Positions 18,177-26,704 are shown, counted from the first letter of the stretch. The stretch: 64,000 bases of DNA from Flavobacterium praedii (GCF_026810365.1 NZ_CP113948.1:2195001-2259000), one strand, 5' to 3'. Program-made: numbers and translations. Notes: generated from the sequence alone by a model not told the origin.

Positions 18177-18416
18177 TTATAAAAAAATAATAAGTAATAC
18201 AATTAGTCCTATAGTAACGCTCAAACTTACTTTCCAAAACGAATTTGCTTTTTTTAATTCCATGAATTGAAAAGCCACAAGCAGAAATTTAGAAATGGAC
18301 AATCCCATTATTAACGACACTACAAAAGTTGAAATCATCATGGAATTGACTATAAAAGCCGTAGTTAAAGTGAGTACTATCAAAATTCCGTATACAAATA
18401 ATAGTGATTTTCTCAT
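18177..18416 (-). CDS. norF: Small membrane protein, NorF / cytochrome oxidase subunit IV-like
   Basis: A 79-aa protein with three predicted membrane helices (starting MRKSLLFVYGILIVLTL). Start 18416 is chosen because it falls 2 bp after the stop of the upstream NorE-like gene; the longer ORF would overlap that gene. Small subunit-IV-like proteins paired with NorE occur in many nor clusters and are thought to support NO reductase activity or assembly. The symbol rests on size, topology and the NorE neighbour rather than on a clear motif. Confidence 0.65.
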   Translation of the reverse strand: MRKSLLFVYGILIVLTLTTAFIVNSMMISTFVVSLIMGLSISKFLLVAFQFMELKKANSFWKVSLSVTIGLIVLLIIFL

Positions 18417-18418
18417 TT

Positions 18419-19000
18419 TTAAAATATTAAATAAAGTACTGGAAATACCAACAGCCAAATCAAATCGCACATGTGCCAAAAGGCAGCACAAGCTTCAACA
18501 TCTTCAACAACGGTATCTGAATTATTTTTAGTCATTCCATAATTTGTCCAAGCCAAAATAACCAATCCCATAATGACATGTATAACATGAAATCCTGTTA
18601 ACAACCAATAAAAAGTATAAAACATATTGGTATCTAATGAGATTCCACTTTCAATTTTATGGTAATATTCAATGCCTTTGAGTGCCAAGAATAAAAAACC
18701 GCCTAACATAGCCAAATTAAAGAACACTGACGATTTTTGAATATTACTTTCCTTAAATTGATGTACTGCATTGGCCATAAAAAAACCGCTAGTTAATAGG
18801 AAAACAGTATTTACAACACCAAAATTGGCATTTAATTGCATTCTAGACTGATGAAAAACCGTTGCGTTTTCTCTTCCATAATAGACAAAAGCAACTAATG
18901 CCATTCCGAAAGTCAACAACTCGAGAAAAATAATAATCCACATCAATATTCCTCCTGGCGGATAATAAATGCTTTTGTAATTTATTTTTAAGGTTTCCAT
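18419..19000 (-). CDS. norE: NorE-like cytochrome c oxidase subunit III family protein
   Basis: A 193-aa membrane protein with five predicted helices. Subunit-III features include a proline-rich amphipathic start (YYPPGGILMWIIIFLELLTF), LKGIEYYHKIE, and the pair GFHVIHVIMGLVIL and CAAFWHMCDLIWLLVFPVLY. NorE proteins are not part of the purified NO reductase but increase its activity. The gene overlaps closely with norF (2-bp gap). It lies 336 bp downstream of the hemerythrin-PAS gene in the same direction, so it may have its own promoter in the repeat-containing gap. Confidence 0.85.
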   Translation of the reverse strand: METLKINYKSIYYPPGGILMWIIIFLELLTFGMALVAFVYYGRENATVFHQSRMQLNANFGVVNTVFLLTSGFFMANAVHQFKESNIQKSSVFFNLAMLGGFLFLALKGIEYYHKIESGISLDTNMFYTFYWLLTGFHVIHVIMGLVILAWTNYGMTKNNSDTVVEDVEACAAFWHMCDLIWLLVFPVLYLIF

Positions 19001-19140
19001 TTGATTTTAGATTGTAGATTTTAGATTTTGTTAAAAGATAGAGAAATGATTAAAGATTTTAGATATTGAAAATCAGAGTCGACTATTGTTGCTTCTATTT
19101 TTAGATCATAGCAAAAAAGCAAAATCTTTTCCTTTAGCCT

Positions 19141-19258
19141 TGATTACTTGACTATTATTGTTATTTTCAAAGGAATTCAGCGAATTTCGTTTGCAGTAGA
19201 AATTCTTTTGTGCCGGTCCCGATAGCTATCGGGAGGCACAAAAGATTGCAACGAAAAT
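19141..19258. repeat. Repeat block with GATTACTT unit and CCCGATAGCTATCGGG hairpin
   Basis: Positions 19141-19195 are similar to 23420-23474 (GATTACTT, ACTAT, TTATTTTCA, TTCAG, GAATTTC, TTTG in the same order). They are followed by a hairpin with arms CTTTTGTGCC (19205-19214) and GGCACAAAAG (19235-19244) around the self-complementary CCCGATAGCTATCGGG. It occupies the 336-bp gap before norE; nothing else is seen there. Confidence 0.6.
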
Positions 19259-19336
19259 CAGGAACCATATTATCTAAAAAGCCTATTCTTCTCGCTCTAA
19301 ATTCTGAAATCTGCAATCTTAATTCTTAATTCTTTT

Positions 19337-20317
19337 TTACTCCCAATCCAATAAACGTTTTTCGCCTTCAATTTTTTTGATGTCTGTAATATCCTGAGAC
19401 ATTTCGATCACACCCTTGTAATTTTTGTTAGCATCCCTTACAGCAAAATAACGAATGTAAATCAGGCGCTCCTTATAGTTTATCCAAAAAGAAGACTCAT
19501 TTTGGGTTCCTTTTCTAAATTCATCCAAGATTTTAAGAACAGTTCCTACGCTTTTTGGTGGGTGGCAAAATTTAACCTCACGACCAATGATTCCTGCACT
19601 TCTAGGAAATACCCGTTCTTCTCCTCTATTGTAGAAAATAACTTTGTCATTTTCGTCCACATAAGTCAAATCAAGCGGCATGGTTCTAAAAAGTAGATTT
19701 ACCTGTTCGACAGTCATATATCCCTCGTCATATTGAGAAGTGTTTTCTAATGAAAAAGGCAATTCCCTAACGGTAAAATCTTCGGATGGATGAATGTATT
19801 CCTCTTTTAGGAAAGGCGGTGGCGTTTGTGATAGCATCCAGCCAATTTCTTCTTCTCCTTTGCGCATTTCTATCCAATCGTTTTCAGCTAAAAGTTCTAA
19901 TGCATTTGGGAACAGCACGTTTTCTTCTACATTCATCAATCGGTAAATTCCATCTATCAAAAAAGGAGTGTTTGTTTCAATTCTTTCGGGATTATTCATT
20001 TTGAGATAATACTGAATCAAACGAAATTGTTCTCTCAAATTATCATGAAATGACCACATTCCCTGCGAAGGTCCAACCCAGCCTTTTTTTTCCAAAAAAG
20101 GAAAAAGCTGATTTTCTTTTCGAGCAAAACGTTTTTCTATCGTAAGCAACTGATTGAATATATTGGTGTATTTTGGCAAATCTATCAACGGATTTACCGC
20201 TTTAATTTCTTCCAAAAGATTTTCTATAATTTGTTTTTCTTGAAAGTAAATCCAAATAGGATGTCCATCGGGTAGTGCTGTGGTATTGGCTGTTTTTGTC
20301 ATTGTAGTTATTTTCAT
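19337..20317 (-). CDS. Hemerythrin-like and PAS domain protein (DUF438-like)
   Basis: A 326-aa cytoplasmic protein. Residues about 15-165 form a hemerythrin-like helical domain with candidate di-iron ligands in HPIWIYFQEKQ, ENQLFPFLE, MWSFHDNLREQF and EENVLFPNALE. Residues about 190-315 form a PAS domain (LDLTYVDENDKVIFYN to VIEMSQDITDIKK). I chose the ATG at 20317 because the longer ORF starts inside the inverted repeat at 20354-20442. No output domain is seen. Its place between norD and norE suggests sensing or scavenging of NO or oxygen; this is inference. Confidence 0.75.
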   Translation of the reverse strand: MKITTMTKTANTTALPDGHPIWIYFQEKQIIENLLEEIKAVNPLIDLPKYTNIFNQLLTIEKRFARKENQLFPFLEKKGWVGPSQGMWSFHDNLREQFRLIQYYLKMNNPERIETNTPFLIDGIYRLMNVEENVLFPNALELLAENDWIEMRKGEEEIGWMLSQTPPPFLKEEYIHPSEDFTVRELPFSLENTSQYDEGYMTVEQVNLLFRTMPLDLTYVDENDKVIFYNRGEERVFPRSAGIIGREVKFCHPPKSVGTVLKILDEFRKGTQNESSFWINYKERLIYIRYFAVRDANKNYKGVIEMSQDITDIKKIEGEKRLLDWE

Positions 20318-20353
20318 TTTTGAACCATTCAACTTTATTGAAGCAAAATTTAA

Positions 20354-20442
20354 AACCATTAAGGCATTAAGAAAATTAAGCTTTTAGATATATTTTAAAT
20401 CTTTTATCATTTATCTTAATGAAACTTAATACCTTAATGGTT
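20354..20442. repeat. ACCATTAAGG inverted repeat
   Basis: AACCATTAAGG-CATTAAG-ATTAAG at the left end pairs with CTTAAT-CTTAATACC-TTAATGGTT at the right end, a long imperfect hairpin between norD and the PAS gene. Confidence 0.6.
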
Positions 20443-20468
20443 CAATAAAAAAATGGTTTATTTAATTT

Positions 20469-22244
20469 TCATTTTTGGTGTTTTATCTTTTCGTATAATT
20501 TCACTAAAGATTGCAGCAACTCAACGGGAGTTGTTAAAATTTGATAGTGATTTTGCCCGAACATTTGTGGCAGATAATATTTAGCTTCGGCCTCGATGGC
20601 TAATGCATAGGAGTTGATATTTTTTGAGTTGAGTTCGCGAAGGGCTTGTTTCACATCATTGATTCCATATTTACCTTCGTATTTATCGTAATCATTGGGT
20701 TTCCCGTCAGAGATCAGGATGACCCATTTGTTTTTTGTACTTCGTTTGTCAAGTCGTGCTCCTGCGTGACGTAAAGCAGCTCCAATTCGGGTATAACCGC
20801 TGGGCTCTACTGCCCCTACTTTGTGTTTGGCGCTATTCCAGCTTTCGTCAAAATCTTTGAGGGTCAAGTAAGTTGAGTAATTTCTGGTTTTGGAATAAAA
20901 ACTGTCTATCGAAAAGTCAATATTGAATTCGTTTAGGATTTCTCCAAACAAAATGGAAACCTCTTTTTCAACATCAATCACTCGATTTCCGGCGGCGTAT
21001 CCATCGCTTGAAAGGCTGATATCCAGAAGCATTAGAATAGACAAATCCTTTTCGGTTTTTCTATTTGAAATATAAATTTTATCCGAAGGCGTCCTTTGAG
21101 AATGCACATCGACATACAAATCGGTGATCGCATCAATATCAAATTCATCGCCTTGCGATTGGCGTTTTCGCTGTTGCATCTTGTTATTGACGTTTGTAAG
21201 CATTTTGCGCAAGCCAATTAATGTGGATGCATTGTTTGTTAATGTTTTTTTGTAATAATCGTTATCCGTTTTATGTTGTGATTTTGGATATACTTTACAA
21301 AAATTTTCTTTGTAGCTGTTTTTGCTAAAATCCCATTCGTCATAACAGTGATGAAAACCTTTGTCATCGACAGACGCACTTTCGGAAATCGTGGTGTTTT
21401 CGATGAAATCCGCTTGGTATACGGAATGGGACGTATCATCCACCCGAACGGTGTATTTCATATTCAGTTCTTCCAAGGCATCTTGATGGTCTTCGAGTTC
21501 ATCTGATCCGTCAAAATCGCGCCAGTTTCCGTTGAATTCTTCGGCGGTTTCCACTTTTTCAAAATTATGCAGCATTACATAATCTTCTTGTTGTTTTTTA
21601 TCAAGTTCCACTGTGATCACTTCCTCAACGGCTTTAGCTTTAAGTGTAGTTAAAGGTTGAATTTCATTTGGTTTTTTGGTCTTATCCGAAAAATTTTGAA
21701 GTACGTCTTCTTTGTCTGTTTCCACTTCATTCTTCATCCATTTGCCAAACAACCAAGAGAAATCAGGTTCGTTTTTAGCAGTTCCTTTTGGGCTAAGGTA
21801 ATCTTTGGCTTTCGCCAAAAACTGTCTGTCGATGGAAAATTCTTCAAACAAAACCGAAAGGATTTCTTCGGAGGTTTCCAATGCTTTTTGTTGAGAATGA
21901 ACTAAAGTTGGTTCAGTTTCTTCAGTAGTCCAATTGTAATTCAAACGTTGCTGTACACTTAAATATAAAATTCTGAAATGATAAAAAGTAAGATTCTCTT
22001 CCAGCGTAGGGCATTCACAAAAGGAGATTGGCAGAAAAAAATTATTGTTTTTGTAACCTCCTTCCCTTTCGGCAGGAAATATTTCGATTGGATTTCCTGT
22101 CAAAGCGCGCGCCATAATAGTCAAACGCGATTTTATCCCAGCAAGCATAACCGTTCTGGCTTCCACTTCGGGATTGGTTTTTTTTCTACTTTTTAAATGC
22201 TTGAAAAATTTTCCAACCAAATATTCATCTATCTCGAAACCCAT
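20469..22244 (-). CDS. norD: NorD, NO reductase activation protein with vWA domain
   Basis: A 591-aa cytoplasmic protein. The C-terminal third is a von Willebrand A domain with the MIDAS motif DISLS in LMLLDISLSSDG, and GYTRIGAALRHAG and ILISDGKPNDYDKYEG further on. The long N-terminal part is acidic and helical, as in other NorD and CbbO proteins. NorD works with the AAA+ protein NorQ to insert metal into, or activate, the NorCB complex. norQ is directly upstream, separated by a palindromic repeat. The ORF length is normal and intact. Confidence 0.9.
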   Translation of the reverse strand: MGFEIDEYLVGKFFKHLKSRKKTNPEVEARTVMLAGIKSRLTIMARALTGNPIEIFPAEREGGYKNNNFFLPISFCECPTLEENLTFYHFRILYLSVQQRLNYNWTTEETEPTLVHSQQKALETSEEILSVLFEEFSIDRQFLAKAKDYLSPKGTAKNEPDFSWLFGKWMKNEVETDKEDVLQNFSDKTKKPNEIQPLTTLKAKAVEEVITVELDKKQQEDYVMLHNFEKVETAEEFNGNWRDFDGSDELEDHQDALEELNMKYTVRVDDTSHSVYQADFIENTTISESASVDDKGFHHCYDEWDFSKNSYKENFCKVYPKSQHKTDNDYYKKTLTNNASTLIGLRKMLTNVNNKMQQRKRQSQGDEFDIDAITDLYVDVHSQRTPSDKIYISNRKTEKDLSILMLLDISLSSDGYAAGNRVIDVEKEVSILFGEILNEFNIDFSIDSFYSKTRNYSTYLTLKDFDESWNSAKHKVGAVEPSGYTRIGAALRHAGARLDKRSTKNKWVILISDGKPNDYDKYEGKYGINDVKQALRELNSKNINSYALAIEAEAKYYLPQMFGQNHYQILTTPVELLQSLVKLYEKIKHQK

Positions 22245-22245
22245 A

Positions 22246-22373
22246 ATAAGCCCCCTAGCCCCCGAAGGGGGAACTCCTATTAGGGGTCAATAGGATTTAA
22301 ATTATTAAAAAATAATATCAATACAATTTATTCATGTAAGGTTTTATTCCCCCTTCGGGGGGTAGGGGCTTAT
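22246..22373. repeat. Inverted pair of CCCCCGAAGGGGG repeats between norQ and norD
   Basis: The left arm ATAAGCCCCCTAGCCCCCG (22246-22264) and the right arm ending GGTAGGGGCTTAT (to 22373) are inverted copies, each holding a CCCCCTTCGGGGG-type hairpin. They enclose about 70 bp of AT-rich DNA. The right arm includes the norQ stop codon and the left arm begins just past the norD start. Confidence 0.7.
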
Positions 22374-23161
22374 ATCATCAAATTGCATAAATCTTTCAGT
22401 GCTTCCAATGTTTGCAAATCATCGGTTAATGGCTCTACGACAGCTACGTGAACCGACAGTCGTTTTGGCAATCCGCTGTGAATGATTTTTGCGGCATCTA
22501 CGAGAAGTCGTGTCGAAACAGTTTCGGTCAATCCTAACTCGGTTAAGTTTCTAATTTTGTTGCCGATCGCCACAAGCTTTTTGGCTGTATCGCTGTCGAT
22601 TTTAGTTTCATTTATCAATATTTCAGTTTCAATTTTTGGCTCTGGGTAATCAAACGAAACGGCAATAAACCGTTGGCGAGTCGAAGGTTTTAGTTCTTTG
22701 AATCCTCTTTGATATCCGGGATTGAAAGAGGCTACCAGCATAAAATCATCGTGTGCTTTAATCGTTTCTCCCAATTTGTCTATAAACAGTACGCGTCGGT
22801 GATCGGTAAGGGAATGGATGGCAACTATTACATCGGGACGGGCTTCCGCAACCTCGTCGAGGTAGATAATCGCGCCTTCTTTTACGGCAGTGGTCAAAGG
22901 CCCATCAAGCCAAACGGTTTCGGCTCCTTTGATGATGAACCGACCAATTAAATCGGTTGAAGACGTTTCTTCATGACAACTGATCGTAATGAGCTTTTTA
23001 TTCAATTGATGCGCCATATATTCCACAAAACGGGACTTTCCTGTTCCAGTAGGTCCTTTCAACAAGAACGGAATTTTGTTTTTATAGGAGTGTTCAAAGA
23101 CATCAACTTCTTTGCCTACTGAGTGGTAATAGGGTACAGGTATTAAAGTATCTACTAACAT
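22370..23161 (-). CDS. norQ: NorQ/CbbQ-family AAA+ ATPase
   Basis: A 263-aa MoxR-class AAA+ ATPase. Walker A is GPTGTGKSRF, Walker B is IIYLDEVAEA, and sensor and arginine-finger segments follow (LVASFNPGYQRG, PSTRQRFIAVSFDYP). With NorD it activates NO reductase, probably by helping install the non-haem iron. The start at 23161 (MLVDTLIPVPYYH) is preferred; the upstream extension is not like the family. The stop codon lies in the repeat at 22246-22373. Confidence 0.93.
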   Translation of the reverse strand: MLVDTLIPVPYYHSVGKEVDVFEHSYKNKIPFLLKGPTGTGKSRFVEYMAHQLNKKLITISCHEETSSTDLIGRFIIKGAETVWLDGPLTTAVKEGAIIYLDEVAEARPDVIVAIHSLTDHRRVLFIDKLGETIKAHDDFMLVASFNPGYQRGFKELKPSTRQRFIAVSFDYPEPKIETEILINETKIDSDTAKKLVAIGNKIRNLTELGLTETVSTRLLVDAAKIIHSGLPKRLSVHVAVVEPLTDDLQTLEALKDLCNLMI

Positions 23162-23283
23162 ATTTTTATTTTTTATGAAAAAACCGAAACGCAAAACAAT
23201 CGTTTTTAGGGAAATGGAGGTCAAAAACTGTTGCTAAAACGTTCCGGTTAAAAAAGGGCTCGATTAGTTTTTTTTGTGTGTTC

Positions 23284-23362
23284 CTGCAAGGTCTTTTTTG
23301 GACCTTGTAGGTATCTTATGTTTGGTGTTTATACCTACAAGGTTTGAAAAAAAACCTTGCAG
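23284..23362. repeat. Two-stem hairpin repeat (CTGCAAGG type)
   Basis: The outer arms CTGCAAGGT (23284-23292) and ACCTTGCAG (23354-23362) enclose perfect 13-bp inner arms ACCTTGTAGGTAT (23302-23314) and ATACCTACAAGGT (23331-23343). It has the same plan as 7540-7624 with a different stem sequence. Confidence 0.65.
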
Positions 23363-23412
23363 AATAACTTCGTAATTAGCAAGAACAAAAAGATCTTGAA
23401 ATCCGTGAAGCT

Positions 23413-23574
23413 GCGTGAGGGATTACTTCACTATATATTTATTTTCATTGGAGTTCAGTGAATTTCATTTGAACAAGGCGCCATAGCGCTCGTGATAGCC
23501 CGACCGCATGGAGGAAAGGGGGCGAATATGCGGTCCGAAAGTTGCCCCCTTTTCTCCATGTGGTCACGCCCAAA
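23413..23574 (+). repeat. Structured intergenic element, copy 2
   Basis: It starts GCGTGAGGGAT and ends GGTCACGCCCAAA. Instead of the GCTAC-CGAA-GTAGC hairpin it carries a different block shared with 19141-19195. The long stem pairs 23503-23523 with 23544-23564 over 21 positions, with two G:U wobbles. Together with the hairpin at 23284-23362 it fills the 419-bp gap between norQ and norB. Confidence 0.7.
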
Positions 23575-23580
23575 TATCAT

Positions 23581-24915
23581 TTATTTTATTTCCAAAGCCT
23601 CATCGGTTGGTCGGCCGTATTTTACAAAATCATAGATAAACAAAGCAATTCCTGTGGTGAACATGGTGGCACAAATGAGCAATACCACAAAGTGAATACT
23701 GATTTCGTTTTGTACAACCATAAATTCCATTTTCATTTTTCGTTCCAAATACACTTGCACGACACCTGCAACTCCAAAAGCAACTGTCATTCCCAACATA
23801 CCAATATTGGACAACCAAAAAGCGGCCATTCCTGTGGTGCTTTGGTATCTTTTTCGGCCCGTTAGATTGGGTAATGCATAACTAATTATAGCCAAAACAA
23901 TCATGGCATACGCACCCCAGAACGCATAATGTCCGTGCATGGCGGTAACCAAAGTTCCGTGTGTATAAAGATTGGTTTGTGGCAAAGTGTGTGCAAAACC
24001 AAGCAATCCTGCTCCTACAAAAGAAACGATAGACGAACCGATTGTCCAGAATAAAGCAATCTTGTTGGGATGGCTTTTTTCGCCTTTGCGGTACATATTC
24101 ACGGCGAACAAAGCCATTGCCAAGAAAGCCAAAGGTTCTAGTGCGGAGAAAATACCACCAACGATCAACCAAATTTTGTTTACTCCTATATAATAATAGT
24201 GGTGTCCGGTTCCTAAAACTCCCGAAAGAAAAGTCAATCCAACGATTACATATAGCCATTTTTCGATCACTTCTCTATCGACACCCGTCAATTTGATCAA
24301 TAAATACGAAAGAATACCTCCCATAATTAGCTCCCAAACACCTTCAACCCACAAGTGAACTACCCACCAACGGAAGAAGGAATCCATTACCTGACTGTCA
24401 AACCAAATCATTCCTGGTAGATACAATAAAGCGGCAAACAACAATCCCATTGACAATACTAAAGCTGTGGTGGTTTTTCGTTTTGCCTTGAAAAGTGTTC
24501 CTAAAATCAGCCCTAAGAACAGCAATACATTGATTACAACCAAGAAATCCAATTCTCTTGGAATTTCCAGAAATTTTCTGCCTTCCCAGTGGTTGAAGTG
24601 AAAACCAACGATAGCCACAACTCCAACTACGGCGAGTGAAATTAATTGTACATACGCCCATTTTACGCTTATTAGTTCGCGTTGCGCTTCTTCGGGGATA
24701 ATGTAATAGGCTGCTCCCATAAAACCCGTCAACAGCCAAACGACCAACAAATTGGTATGCACGGCGCGGGCTACATTAAACGGAACAATATCGTGTAATC
24801 CTTGAAGGCCAATTCGGTCAAAGCCCATGATAAAACCGTAGATAATTTGCAGGGAGAACAACAACATGCACAGTGCAAAAAACCAATAGGCTACTTTTTG
24901 TGATTTATATTTCAT
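23581..24915 (-). CDS. norB: Nitric oxide reductase subunit B (cNor type)
   Basis: A 444-aa inner-membrane protein with about twelve helices that reduces two NO to N2O. Ligands expected in the family are present: low-spin haem H53 and H329, high-spin haem b3 H327, and non-haem iron H187, H238, H239. The acidic residues E191 and E195 lie in HLWVEGVWE. It lacks the N-terminal extension of quinol-dependent NorZ, which fits the separate norC gene. It lies 167 bp after norC. NorE/F, NorD and NorQ genes are adjacent. Confidence 0.96.
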   Translation of the reverse strand: MKYKSQKVAYWFFALCMLLFSLQIIYGFIMGFDRIGLQGLHDIVPFNVARAVHTNLLVVWLLTGFMGAAYYIIPEEAQRELISVKWAYVQLISLAVVGVVAIVGFHFNHWEGRKFLEIPRELDFLVVINVLLFLGLILGTLFKAKRKTTTALVLSMGLLFAALLYLPGMIWFDSQVMDSFFRWWVVHLWVEGVWELIMGGILSYLLIKLTGVDREVIEKWLYVIVGLTFLSGVLGTGHHYYYIGVNKIWLIVGGIFSALEPLAFLAMALFAVNMYRKGEKSHPNKIALFWTIGSSIVSFVGAGLLGFAHTLPQTNLYTHGTLVTAMHGHYAFWGAYAMIVLAIISYALPNLTGRKRYQSTTGMAAFWLSNIGMLGMTVAFGVAGVVQVYLERKMKMEFMVVQNEISIHFVVLLICATMFTTGIALFIYDFVKYGRPTDEALEIK

Positions 24916-25020
24916 TTTTGTTAATTTTATTTGTTATTTGTCAAAAATGGTATCGCTTTTTTTTATTTGTTTTAGCTTACGCAAAGTTTTAATTGCTAGC
25001 GATTTCATATTTTTAAAATT

Positions 25021-25054
25021 AGTGAGTAGTGAATAGTGAGTAGTGCATGCTTGC
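25021..25054. repeat. Short GTGAGTAGTGAATA tandem repeat
   Basis: AGTGAGTAGTGAATAGTGAGTAGTGC-like units lie in the 167-bp gap between norC and norB. Confidence 0.45.
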
Positions 25055-25082
25055 GAAAATCACCATTCGATTCATTTTCATA

Positions 25083-25514
25083 TTAATTTGCTTTAGCTAA
25101 AGGAGAGACAATGCGGTCAAACCCATTCAAATCGATTTTTCCGATCCACTTGAAGTAAGCAACGACTGCATTTGCGTCTTTTTCATTCATATTGTAGGCT
25201 ACCATTTTTCGCCCATTTGGCGCCCAAGGTATTGGTGACATCAATACGGCTTTGACATAGCCTTCACCTCTTCGGTCGATAACTTTAGTCAGTTCGGGAG
25301 CATAATAGCCTCCTTCGCCCAAAATGGTGTGACAACCCATGCAATTGTTGTGTTCCCAAATTTCTTTTCCTCTCACTACTTGTTTGTCAATAGCCTTGTA
25401 GTTGGTTTGATCATTTCTGGGCATAAACGAATAAACGGTCAATCCTATAAAGATTAAAAAGGTGACCAGTGTTCCTCCCAGAAAAAATGCTCGTGCTTGT
25501 GATTTTGAAAGCAT
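25083..25514 (-). CDS. norC: Nitric oxide reductase subunit C
   Basis: A 143-aa membrane-anchored cytochrome c. One N-terminal helix (residues about 10-30) is followed by the haem-c site C58-x2-C61-H62 in NNCMGCHTILGEGGYYAPEL. The axial methionine is likely in PNGRKMVAYNM. It passes electrons to NorB. It is the first gene of the norC-norB unit, and two motif-1 palindromes lie in tandem upstream, so tight control by NO is likely. Confidence 0.95.
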   Translation of the reverse strand: MLSKSQARAFFLGGTLVTFLIFIGLTVYSFMPRNDQTNYKAIDKQVVRGKEIWEHNNCMGCHTILGEGGYYAPELTKVIDRRGEGYVKAVLMSPIPWAPNGRKMVAYNMNEKDANAVVAYFKWIGKIDLNGFDRIVSPLAKAN

Positions 25515-25552
25515 AATAATCTGTTTTTTGTTGGTTAATAAATTTCGATTTA

Positions 25553-25578
25553 TATAAAAGACAATCAGGTCTTTTATT
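25553..25578. promoter_or_regulatory. Motif-1 palindrome B1 (norC)
   Basis: TATAAAAGA-N8-TCTTTTATT, with inner GAC/GTC also pairing, 39 bp upstream of the norC start. Confidence 0.7.
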
Positions 25579-25588
25579 GTTCGACAAA

Positions 25589-25614
25589 TATAAAAGATAA
25601 TTTTATCTTTTATT
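25589..25614. promoter_or_regulatory. Motif-1 palindrome B2 (norC)
   Basis: TATAAAAGA-N8-TCTTTTATT, centred 36 bp upstream of B1 with identical arms. The spacer TAATTTTA also differs from that of B1, showing that only the arms are conserved. Confidence 0.7.
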
Positions 25615-25744
25615 GATTTATTTTTAAATATTTTAAATAAAAAATATTTTTAACTTTACTTTAAAAATTACAAAACTTTTTATCATAAAAAGATAATTCT
25701 TTTAAGTTTTCAACAACAAAATGTTCTTAACTCGTGTCAAGAAT

Positions 25745-25758
25745 ATGATAAAAATCAT
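25745..25758. promoter_or_regulatory. FNR/DNR-like box between norC and ric
   Basis: ATGAT-AAAA-ATCAT, identical to the box upstream of nirK over an 18-bp context. Confidence 0.6.
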
Positions 25759-25867
25759 GTTCTAGGTTTTTAAATTGTCGTAAAATTATACAATCAAAAA
25801 AAGAAGATCCCCAAATCTCATTCTTTTCGTAATCAAACAATTACATAAATAATAAAATAATATATTT

Positions 25868-25893
25868 AATTAAGGATAAATTTGTCTTTTATT
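25868..25893. promoter_or_regulatory. Motif-1-like site upstream of ric
   Basis: AATTAAGGA-N8-TCTTTTATT. The right arm is perfect and the left arm matches at 7 of 9 positions. The spacer TAAATTTG is almost that of the nirK site. Its TTTG lies 20 bp before the -7 element, so a bound protein would cover the -33 region. Confidence 0.6.
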
Positions 25894-25904
25894 AAATTAT
25901 CACC

Positions 25905-25912
25905 TATTTTTG
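25905..25912 (+). promoter_or_regulatory. -7 element before ric
   Basis: TATTTTTG with an upstream TTTG at 25881-25884, i.e. 20-bp spacing, a good Bacteroidota promoter match 34 bp before the ric ATG. Confidence 0.6.
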
Positions 25913-25945
25913 TGCTCTAATTTTAATTATATAAAATACAACATT

Positions 25946-26677
25946 ATGGAAACTTTAGAGAAAATCACAATTGGTGAATATGTAGCAAAAGACTTTAGAA
26001 CAGCCGCTTTATTTTCAAAATATGGCATTGATTTTTGCTGTAATGGAAACAGAAGCATTGAAGAAGCTTGTCAGAAAAAAGAAGTGAATTCTGATGTTTT
26101 ATTACGAGAAATAGAAACAGTTTTATCAGCGAAAAGTGATTCGGGAATTGATTTTAATGCATGGCCCATCGATTTATTAGCGGACTATATTGAGAAAACG
26201 CATCACCGTTATGTTTTGGAAAAAACACCTATTCTACTTCAATTTTTAGATAAATTAAGCAGAGTACATGGAGCCAATCATCCGGAGTTATTAGAGATAA
26301 ACGAATTATTCAAAGCATGTGCAGGAGAATTGGCACAACATATGAAAAAAGAAGAATTGATTTTGTTTCCTTTTGTCAAAAAAATGGTTCACGCCCTAAT
26401 AGCTGATGAATTGATGGAACAACCTCATTTTGGAACAGTAGAAAACCCTATCGCGATGATGATGCACGAACACGATGCCGAAGGAGAACGTTTTAGAAAA
26501 ATAGCGGAATTAAGCAATAATTATACGCCACCAGCTGATGGATGCAATACCTATAAAGTAACATTTGCCATGTTACAGGAATTTGAAGCGGATTTGCACA
26601 AACACATACACTTGGAAAACAATATTTTATTTCCAAAAGCAACAAAGCTCGAAAAGGATTTTTCGACACAATTATAA
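25946..26677 (+). CDS. ric: Iron-sulfur cluster repair di-iron protein (RIC, YtfE/ScdA family)
   Basis: A 243-aa protein. The N-terminal ScdA_N domain carries the conserved paired cysteines in GIDFCCNGNRSIEEAC. The hemerythrin-like domain follows, with di-iron histidines in KTHHRYVLE, VHGANHPEL, LAQHMKKEE, MMHEHDAEG and LHKHIHLENNILFPKA. RIC proteins repair Fe-S centres damaged by NO or peroxide. The start at 25946 (METLEKITIG) fits the family. It heads the ric-nrdD-nrdG operon and faces norC across a shared control region. Confidence 0.94.
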   Translation: METLEKITIGEYVAKDFRTAALFSKYGIDFCCNGNRSIEEACQKKEVNSDVLLREIETVLSAKSDSGIDFNAWPIDLLADYIEKTHHRYVLEKTPILLQFLDKLSRVHGANHPELLEINELFKACAGELAQHMKKEELILFPFVKKMVHALIADELMEQPHFGTVENPIAMMMHEHDAEGERFRKIAELSNNYTPPADGCNTYKVTFAMLQEFEADLHKHIHLENNILFPKATKLEKDFSTQL

Positions 26678-26704
26678 AAAAATAACCACTTAAAATCAAC
26701 AACT

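Larger units (their letters stand above)
25515..25945. promoter_or_regulatory. Divergent norC / ric control region
   Basis: 431 bp separating norC (minus) from ric (plus). It holds two motif-1 palindromes near norC, one FNR-like box at 25745-25758, one diverged motif-1 site, and a -7 element near ric. No ORF of note. This is the likely control hub of the NO response. Confidence 0.65.

Noticed and set aside
20408..20430. Possible extra motif-1 site near TCTTTTATC
   Set aside because: The opposite arm is missing and the sequence belongs to the ACCATTAAGG inverted repeat.
23542..23865. Plus-strand ORF of 107 codons
   Set aside because: It starts in the structured element and then runs antisense to norB, whose frame is clearly coding.
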